This document shows positions 59,119-64,000 of a DNA stretch of 64,000 nt, piece after piece. The notes under the pieces are model-generated. The model made no database searches. It saw only the letters and a list, made by a program, of their open reading frames with translations, and was not told the origin of the DNA. How positions within the stretch are numbered: position 1 is the first letter of the stretch; every line of letters begins with the position of its first letter. A program made the translations under genes and the position numbers. Origin of the DNA: Elioraea tepida (lineage in GTDB: Bacteria; Pseudomonadota; Alphaproteobacteria; Acetobacterales; Acetobacteraceae); the NCBI RefSeq assembly GCF_019203965.1, contig NZ_CP076448.1, forward strand, positions 186,001 to 250,000, in the 5' to 3' direction.

Positions 59119-61767
59119 TCAGCGGCCCTGTCGTTCCGGTTCCGTGCCGAGATCGATCACAGCGACCATCACCTCCGGGTCGTGCCCGCTCGGCGTGACG
59201 GTGAAGCCGAGCCGGCGGACGAAGGCAAGCATCGGCCCGTTCTCGGCCAGCACCTCGCCCGTCACTCGGCGCAAGCCCGAGGCGCGCGCCCAGGCGAGAC
59301 CAGCCTGCATCAGCTCCGTGCCGAGGCCGCTGCCCTTGATGTCCGAGCGCACGACAATCGCGAACTCGCCCTCCTCGCCGGAGCGGATGATCCGCACCAC
59401 CCCGAGCGTCTCGGCCTGTTCGTCGCCGGCTGCGCCGGTGGTCGCGATGATCGCCATCTCGCGGTCGTAGTCGATCTGCGTCAGCCGCGCGATCTGTTCC
59501 GGCGAGAGGCTTCGGATCGGCGCGAAGAACCGGAACCGGACGTCCTCGGGCGAAAGCCGCGCGAAGAAGGCGGCATGCGCCTCCGCATCCTCGGGTCGGA
59601 TCGGCCGAAGCGTCACGGCCCTGCCGTTGCGGAGCGTGACCTGCCGTTCGAGCTCGGCCGGATAGGGGGCGATGGCGAGATGGTGCGTGCCGCTTGCGGG
59701 CTCGGGCGTGATCCTGATCCACGCGTCGAGTGCCATCACGCCGCTTGCGCTTGCCGCGAGCGGGTTGACGTCGACCGCGAGCACGTCGGGGAAATCGACG
59801 GCGAGCTGGGCGAGGCGCACGAGCGTCTCGCGGAGCGCCTCGAGGTCGACTGCGGGGTGGTCGCGGAAGCCGGCGAGCAGAGGGGCGATCCGGCTGCGCG
59901 CGATCAGCGCATTGGCGAGCGCGCGGTTCAGCGGCGGAAGCTCGACCGCGACGTCGCCCGCGAGGGCGGCGGCGGTGCCGCCCTGGCCGAAGCCGATCGC
60001 GGCACCGAACAGGGGGTCGCGGCCGAGGCGCAGGAAGAGCTCCTGCCGCCCGGCGCGGGCGATCTGCCGCTGCACGAGGAACCCCTCCTGGCGCGCCCCC
60101 GGCGCGAGCCGGGCGACACGTGCTGCCATCGCCTCGGCCGCCGCCCGAACCATGTCCGGGGTCTCGAGGTCGAGCACCACACCGCCGACCTCGGTCTTGT
60201 GCGGCAGGTCCGGCGAGCGGATTTTGAGCACCACCGGGAAACCAAGCGCCCTGGCCGCCTCGGCCGCGCTCGCGGGATCGGACGCGACGCGGAAGGGAGC
60301 GGTCGGAATGCTATAGGCGTTGAGCGCCGCTCCCGCCTCGTCCTCGGTCAGGGTCAAGCGGCCTGCCTCTCTCGCCCGCGCAAGGAGGCGGCGGACGGTC
60401 TCTCGATCGGGCGCGACGGCGATGACGGTGCGCGGGGGAAGCTCGCGCGCCGCGTCGCGCGTGCGCCGCTCGTGGAGCAGAAGTCTGAGGGCCCGTCCCG
60501 CCGCCTCGAGGCTCGGGAAGGCCGCGATCCCGGCTGCGGCGAGGCGTGAGCGCAGGCCTGCGGCCTCGGCTCCGCCCGGCACGGCGGCGATCACCGGCAG
60601 GCCGCGTGCGGCCGCCTGGGCGGCGATCAGGGCCTCAATAGCGGAGGTTGCGGCTCCGCCGTCGCCGGTGGCGGCAAGCGCCGCGATCGCCGCATCGGCG
60701 GAGCCGCTCCTGGCCGCGCGGGCGAGGAGCTCGCCGATCCGCCCGGTCGGTGCTCCGGGCGGCAAAACGAGCGGGTTCGCCGCGGCCGCGCCGTCGAGCA
60801 GCGGGGCGAGCGCGTTCGAGGCCTCCTGCCAGGGCTCGGCCAAGGTAGCACCGGCGGCGCGCGCCGCAGAGGCAGCGAGCACCCCGAGCGCAGGCGAGGC
60901 GGCGGCCACGATCACCCTGTCGCCGCGCATGCGCCTCGGGCGTGCGAGGGTCGTCGCCGCGTCGAGCAGGTCCTCGAGCCCGCCGACATCGACCACCCCC
61001 GCCCGACGCAGCGCCGCGGCGAAGACGATGCCCGGAGGCAGCGAGACGTCCGCGGCCGGGTCCGGTCTCGGGGCAGGGGCGGTGCGGAGCGCGACCACGA
61101 CCCTGCCGCGCGCCACCGCCCGGGCAGCCGAGAGGAAGCCGCGGCGGTCCTTCACCCGCGACACCTCAAGCAAGACCGCTCGCGTGGCTCCGTCGCGCGA
61201 GAGCCAGTCGAGGACCTCAGTGAAGCCGAGACCGTCGCACGCCCCGAGGGAGACGACGTGGCTGAGGCCGATGCCTTCGCCTGCGGCGTGGTCGAGCACG
61301 GCGGCGGCGATGCCCCGGTCCTGGCAGACGAGCGCGAGCGCTCCCGGGGCGGGTAGGCGAGGGAAGAGCGAAGCGTTCAGCCCGAGCGCGGGCGAGATCA
61401 CGCCCGACGAACGGGGGCCGATGACGGGAAGCGGCGCGACGCTCGGCGAGGCGTCACCGAGCAGCACCGCCGCGCCCGCGCCGCGCGCGGCGAGGGCGGC
61501 AAGACCGGGCGCCAACGCCTCGCCGCGAAGATCGACGAGGGCGAGATCGGGCGCCTCCGGCAGGGACGCGACGTCGGGGAAGGCGGCCATGCCGTTTCCT
61601 GGCTCGGGGGCGGGCGAGACAACGGTCACGGATCCGCGGAAGCCGCCCGAGCGCAGGGCGGCGAGCACGCGGGCGGCGAGACTCTCCCCGGCGACCTCCC
61701 CGATCACCGTGACCGAGCGCGGCCGAAACAGACGCTCGACCGGGGAGGGGGGAGAGAGAGGGCTCAT
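59119..61767 (-). CDS. Pat-type protein acetyltransferase (acyl-CoA synthetase-like domains plus GNAT)
   Basis: An 882-residue multidomain protein: CoA-binding and ligase-like domains (residues ~1-460), an ATP-grasp domain (FPVVLKIRSPDLPHKTEVGGVVLDL region, ~500-690), and a C-terminal GNAT domain (~720-875) with the acetyl-CoA loop RSDIKGSGLGTELM. This is the architecture of Pat/PatZ lysine acetyltransferases, which acetylate and silence acetyl-CoA synthetase. The phosphohistidine loop of active ADP-forming ligases (SHTGAL-type) is absent; VSLPPGIVFAAAL stands at its place, so ligase activity is unlikely. Start chosen at ATG 61767; no Shine-Dalgarno is visible, and an ATG at 61794 is possible. 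Confidence 0.85.
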   Translation of the reverse strand: MSPLSPPSPVERLFRPRSVTVIGEVAGESLAARVLAALRSGGFRGSVTVVSPAPEPGNGMAAFPDVASLPEAPDLALVDLRGEALAPGLAALAARGAGAAVLLGDASPSVAPLPVIGPRSSGVISPALGLNASLFPRLPAPGALALVCQDRGIAAAVLDHAAGEGIGLSHVVSLGACDGLGFTEVLDWLSRDGATRAVLLEVSRVKDRRGFLSAARAVARGRVVVALRTAPAPRPDPAADVSLPPGIVFAAALRRAGVVDVGGLEDLLDAATTLARPRRMRGDRVIVAAASPALGVLAASAARAAGATLAEPWQEASNALAPLLDGAAAANPLVLPPGAPTGRIGELLARAARSGSADAAIAALAATGDGGAATSAIEALIAAQAAARGLPVIAAVPGGAEAAGLRSRLAAAGIAAFPSLEAAGRALRLLLHERRTRDAARELPPRTVIAVAPDRETVRRLLARAREAGRLTLTEDEAGAALNAYSIPTAPFRVASDPASAAEAARALGFPVVLKIRSPDLPHKTEVGGVVLDLETPDMVRAAAEAMAARVARLAPGARQEGFLVQRQIARAGRQELFLRLGRDPLFGAAIGFGQGGTAAALAGDVAVELPPLNRALANALIARSRIAPLLAGFRDHPAVDLEALRETLVRLAQLAVDFPDVLAVDVNPLAASASGVMALDAWIRITPEPASGTHHLAIAPYPAELERQVTLRNGRAVTLRPIRPEDAEAHAAFFARLSPEDVRFRFFAPIRSLSPEQIARLTQIDYDREMAIIATTGAAGDEQAETLGVVRIIRSGEEGEFAIVVRSDIKGSGLGTELMQAGLAWARASGLRRVTGEVLAENGPMLAFVRRLGFTVTPSGHDPEVMVAVIDLGTEPERQGR

Positions 61768-62061
61768 GGGAGGGTCTCTGCTGCGGTGCAGCATGACAGG
61801 TCGGTCGCGTCCGCCGCAAGCGGAGCGCGAACCGGTTGGGGGCGGCGGAGCGTCCCGGATCGGTGCAACGCACCTGCGGGGCGGCGGCACGGAGGTCCGC
61901 GCTTCAGCTTGACCGGTCTAAGCTCGGCCCGCTCACCAGCCGACGCGGGGAAGGCGGCCGCGCGGCATGACGTCCGAAACGCAGGTTAGCCTGAGCAAAC
62001 CGGCGCCTGGATGTCGGTCGATCGGTGTGGCGGTGCGGAGATCGGGACCGGGCCGCGGTGG

Positions 62062-62134
62062 CTCCCCGAGCTGGGCTCGAACCAGCGACACGCGGATTAA
62101 CAGTCCGCTGCTCTACCAACTGAGCTATCGGGGA
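62062..62134 (-). tRNA. tRNA-Asn (anticodon GTT)
   Basis: Minus strand folds as a full cloverleaf: acceptor TCCCCGA/TCGGGGA, D-arm GCTC...GAGC, anticodon loop CTGTTAA (GTT at 62099-62101 complement), variable loop GTGTC, T-arm with GGTTCGAGCCC. Discriminator G at 62062; CCA is encoded (62059-62061 complement). Confidence 0.96.
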
Positions 62135-62267
62135 TCAGCCGCCCGCGAGCGGTCTAGCGCAGCGCCGCGGCGCGATCAAGCACGCCCGCGCCGGCAACGC
62201 GCTTCGCCCGGGCTTGGGAGACCCTGTCGCTACCGAAGCCGCGACGCGCCGCCTCCGCCGCCGTTGG

Positions 62268-62338
62268 AGGCCCGAGCCGGAATCGAACCGACGTCCGGGG
62301 ATTTGCAGTCCCCTGCATGACCACTCTGCCATCGGGCC
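62268..62338 (-). tRNA. tRNA-Cys (anticodon GCA)
   Basis: Minus strand cloverleaf: acceptor GGCCCGA/TCGGGCC, anticodon loop CTGCAAA with GCA, T-arm GGTTCGATTCC. Discriminator U (62268); encoded CCA at 62265-62267 complement. Located 130 bp from tRNA-Asn on the same strand. Confidence 0.96.
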
Positions 62339-62405
62339 GCGCGACACCGCGTTTCGTTAGGGCCACGCCCGGTCAGGGTCAAGCGGCGGCCTTAAACCGG
62401 GCGTC

Positions 62406-62434
62406 TTGTTGCACCGCGACAGCAGGGCCAATAT
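62406..62434 (+). promoter_or_regulatory. candidate promoter of the pcm-like gene
   Basis: TTGTTG at 62406-62411, 17-nt spacer, CAATAT at 62429-62434, 36 bp upstream of the ATG. GGAAGGGGGA lies between. Confidence 0.38.
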
Positions 62435-62470
62435 CCGGCACGCCCAGCGGAAGGGGGATCAGACAGCCGC

Positions 62471-63124
62471 ATGGATTTCGCCAAGGCACGATTCAATATG
62501 GTCGAAGGCCAGCTCCGCCCCAACCGGGTGACGGACCCGGGCCTGCTCGACGCGATGGCGGAGGTGCCGCGCGAGTCGTTCCTGCCCGAGGCGAAGCGCC
62601 CGCTTGCCTATGTCGATGAGGACATCCCGCTCGGCGGCGGGCGCTTCCTGATGGAGCCCATGGTGTTCGCCCGCCTCGTCCAGGCGGCTGGGGTCCGGCC
62701 AGGGTGCCGCGTGCTCGTGGTCGGAGCGGGCGCGGGCTACGGCGTTGCGGTGCTGTGCCGGATGGGGGCGCGCGTGGTTGCGCTCGAGACCCCGGGAGCA
62801 CTTGTGGAGTCTCTCCGCTCAAGGCTCTCCGATATCGAGGGGGCGACGGTCGTGGCCGGGCCGCTCGTGGAAGGCTGGGCCGCGGCGGCACCCTATGACG
62901 TGATCCTGATCGAAGGGGCGGTGGAGGAGATCCCCGGAGGCCTGACGGAGCAGCTCGCGGAAGGGGGGCGCCTCGTCACGGTGCGTGCCTCCTCCCGCCC
63001 GGGCGTGCTCGGCCGTGCCGTTCGTCTGCTTCGCGCCGCCGGGACGGTCACGGAGGTGGTGCTGTTCGAGGCCGGCACCCCGACCTTGCCCGAGTTCCGC
63101 CGCGCCCCGGCCTTCGTGTTCTGA
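62471..63124 (+). CDS. protein-L-isoaspartate methyltransferase-like protein
   Basis: A 217-residue SAM-dependent methyltransferase of the Pcm family by overall pattern: MVEGQLRPNRVTDPGLLDAMAEVPRESFLP at the N-terminus and SAM motif I VLVVGAGAGYGVAVLCRMGA. However, the PIMT active-site signature (TISQPYM/IVA) is replaced by FLMEPMVFA, so the residues that recognise isoaspartate are missing and true repair activity is doubtful. This variant is typical of alphaproteobacterial genes next to rhodanese and TolC, as here. 8 bp before the rhodanese gene. Confidence 0.82.
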   Translation: MDFAKARFNMVEGQLRPNRVTDPGLLDAMAEVPRESFLPEAKRPLAYVDEDIPLGGGRFLMEPMVFARLVQAAGVRPGCRVLVVGAGAGYGVAVLCRMGARVVALETPGALVESLRSRLSDIEGATVVAGPLVEGWAAAAPYDVILIEGAVEEIPGGLTEQLAEGGRLVTVRASSRPGVLGRAVRLLRAAGTVTEVVLFEAGTPTLPEFRRAPAFVF

Positions 63125-63132
63125 GGCGCGGC

Positions 63133-63474
63133 GTGGCCGGCCCGTCCTTTCCCCTGCCGATCGAGATCGATGTCGCCACCCTGGATGCCTGGCGACGGGA
63201 CAGCGTTCCGCATGCGGTTCTTGACGTGCGCGAGCCGTGGGAGGTCGCGATCGCGTCTCTCGCCGGCTCGCTCACGATTCCGATGGCCGAGGTGCCGGAG
63301 CGGACCACAGCGCTGCCGCGGGACGTGCCGGTCGTCGTGCTCTGTCATCATGGCGGACGGAGCCTGCGCGTCACCCTCTGGCTTCGGGCACGAGGGTTCG
63401 CCAACGCGGTCAACCTCGCCGGCGGGATCGACGCCTGGGCGGCGGAGGTGGACCCGTCGCTGCCCACCTATTGA
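63133..63474 (+). CDS. rhodanese-like domain protein
   Basis: A 113-residue single rhodanese domain. Catalytic Cys in VVLCHHGGRS; DVREPWE is the CH2-like motif. GTG start at 63133, 8 bp after the pcm-like stop. Sulfurtransferase activity is possible; the specific acceptor is unknown. Confidence 0.88.
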   Translation: MAGPSFPLPIEIDVATLDAWRRDSVPHAVLDVREPWEVAIASLAGSLTIPMAEVPERTTALPRDVPVVVLCHHGGRSLRVTLWLRARGFANAVNLAGGIDAWAAEVDPSLPTY

Positions 63475-63631
63475 TCGGCGCACGGGGGGCGCGGCGTGGC
63501 CTGCGTCGTTCCGCCCTTGCACAGCGATGCGCAATGGCGGCAGCCTAGCAGCCTAGGTGCTGCGTCGCGGAGTTGGCGGCCAATCCGGGCCGCAGCGGCA
63601 TGCACGTCGCAAGACGTTGGCGAGGAGAGCG

Positions 63632-64000
63632 GTGGACCGGACGATGGGTGATCAACAGCGTGGCGTGGGCGGAATGATCGGGCGTTGGGGAGGGGCGGCG
63701 GTGCTTGCGGCGTGCGTCCTCCTTCCGGCTTATGCCGCCGAGGCGCAGACGCTGCGCGAGGCGCTGGCGCTCGCCTACGCCAACAACCCGACGCTGCAGG
63801 CCGCCCGCGCGCGGCTTCGTGCCGTCGACGAGAACGTTCCGCAGGCGCTCTCCGGCTGGCGTCCGGTGGTGACGCTTCAGGGGCAATACGGCTACGCCGA
63901 CGGAACGCAGACGGGAGCGCTCCAGCCCAACGGGCTGCGCACGCGCACCAATCTCGAACGCAACCCCCTCTCGGGCAGCGCGACCTTCGTCCAGCCTCTT
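63632..64000 (+). CDS. TolC-family outer membrane protein, 3' partial
   Basis: N-terminal ~123 residues of an outer-membrane efflux protein, running off the window. Signal peptide (GRWGGAAVLAACVLLPAYAAEA) then TLREALALAYANNPTLQAARARLRAVDENVPQALSGWRP, the usual TolC helical start. GTG at 63632 follows GAGGAG (63622-63627) closely; ATG 63644 is the alternative. A plausible outer channel for the RND pumps upstream. Third in the pcm-like/rhodanese/tolC run, 157 bp after the rhodanese stop. Confidence 0.85.
   Translation, partial: MDRTMGDQQRGVGGMIGRWGGAAVLAACVLLPAYAAEAQTLREALALAYANNPTLQAARARLRAVDENVPQALSGWRPVVTLQGQYGYADGTQTGALQPNGLRTRTNLERNPLSGSATFVQPL

Noticed and set aside
58091-59722. 543-codon minus-strand frame
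   Set aside because: Antisense to the XRE gene and out of frame with the Pat gene; no recognisable motif.
63530-63570. Hairpin-like AGCCTAG repeats after the rhodanese gene
   Set aside because: Stem is short and broken, with no T-run; not strong enough to call a terminator.

Overview
The window is a very G+C-rich bacterial chromosome segment. Genes are packed, with many 1-8 bp overlaps and frequent GTG starts. The gene content fits an alphaproteobacterium, most plausibly Rhodospirillales/Acetobacteraceae: PhnDCEE, AtzG-type small subunits with amidases, SoeABC, and a pcm-like/rhodanese/TolC run beside tRNA-Asn and tRNA-Cys. The taxon is inferred from gene content only; there is no rRNA in the window. 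I see no prophage, transposase, CRISPR array or plasmid origin.

Layout. 1-7.6 kb: the end of an M81 (MlrC-like) peptidase gene; a leftward sugar-acid group (2-hydroxyacid dehydrogenase, KDPG aldolase, KDG kinase); a small coiled-coil protein; and a leftward acyl-CoA operon (Gpt, acyl-CoA dehydrogenase, MaoC hydratase, CitE-like lyase). 7.7-10.4 kb: a sulfonate/nitrate-type ABC transporter whose binding-protein and ATPase genes each carry one in-frame TGA where the family has Trp. 10.7-14.2 kb: phnDCEE, preceded by an 18-bp match to the PhoB box. 14.4-19.6 kb: csaA, an SDR, gamma-glutamyltransferase, amidase and an orphan nitrile hydratase beta domain. 19.7-24.2 kb: a complete livKHMGF operon. 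24.4-26.6 kb: an alpha/beta hydrolase, an AbrB-family membrane protein and a stand-alone AsnC ligand domain. 26.9-33 kb: two peptide-type ABC ATPases flanking an AtzG-like protein and amidase, then an orphan molybdenum hydroxylase large subunit. 33-43.7 kb: two RND efflux pairs enclosing an enoyl-CoA hydratase and an Ldh2-family dehydrogenase. 44-51.5 kb: MFS transporter, amidase, a ThDP enzyme with a histone-H1-like tail, two frameshifted half-size chromate transporter genes and a second gamma-glutamyltransferase. 51.6-58 kb: soeABC (sulfite dehydrogenase), hydroxypyruvate isomerase and tartronate semialdehyde reductase. 58-64 kb: an XRE regulator, a Pat-type acetyltransferase, two tRNAs, a pcm-like gene, a rhodanese and the start of a TolC-family gene.

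How the genes fit together. The recurring theme is scavenging of organic N, S and P: three amidases, two gamma-glutamyltransferases, a nitrile hydratase fragment, Liv and peptide ABC components, phosphonate/phosphite uptake under a probable PhoB site, and a sulfonate-type importer plus cytoplasmic sulfite dehydrogenase whose upstream regions share two sequence blocks. The acyl-CoA operon reads as dehydrogenation, hydration and retro-aldol cleavage; such a cleavage could give glyoxylate, which hyi/glxR-type enzymes help recycle. Several loci show damage (ssu-type genes, chrA halves, a possible creatininase remnant, the orphan nitrile hydratase domain). This suggests ongoing loss of accessory functions, or in part uncorrected sequence errors.
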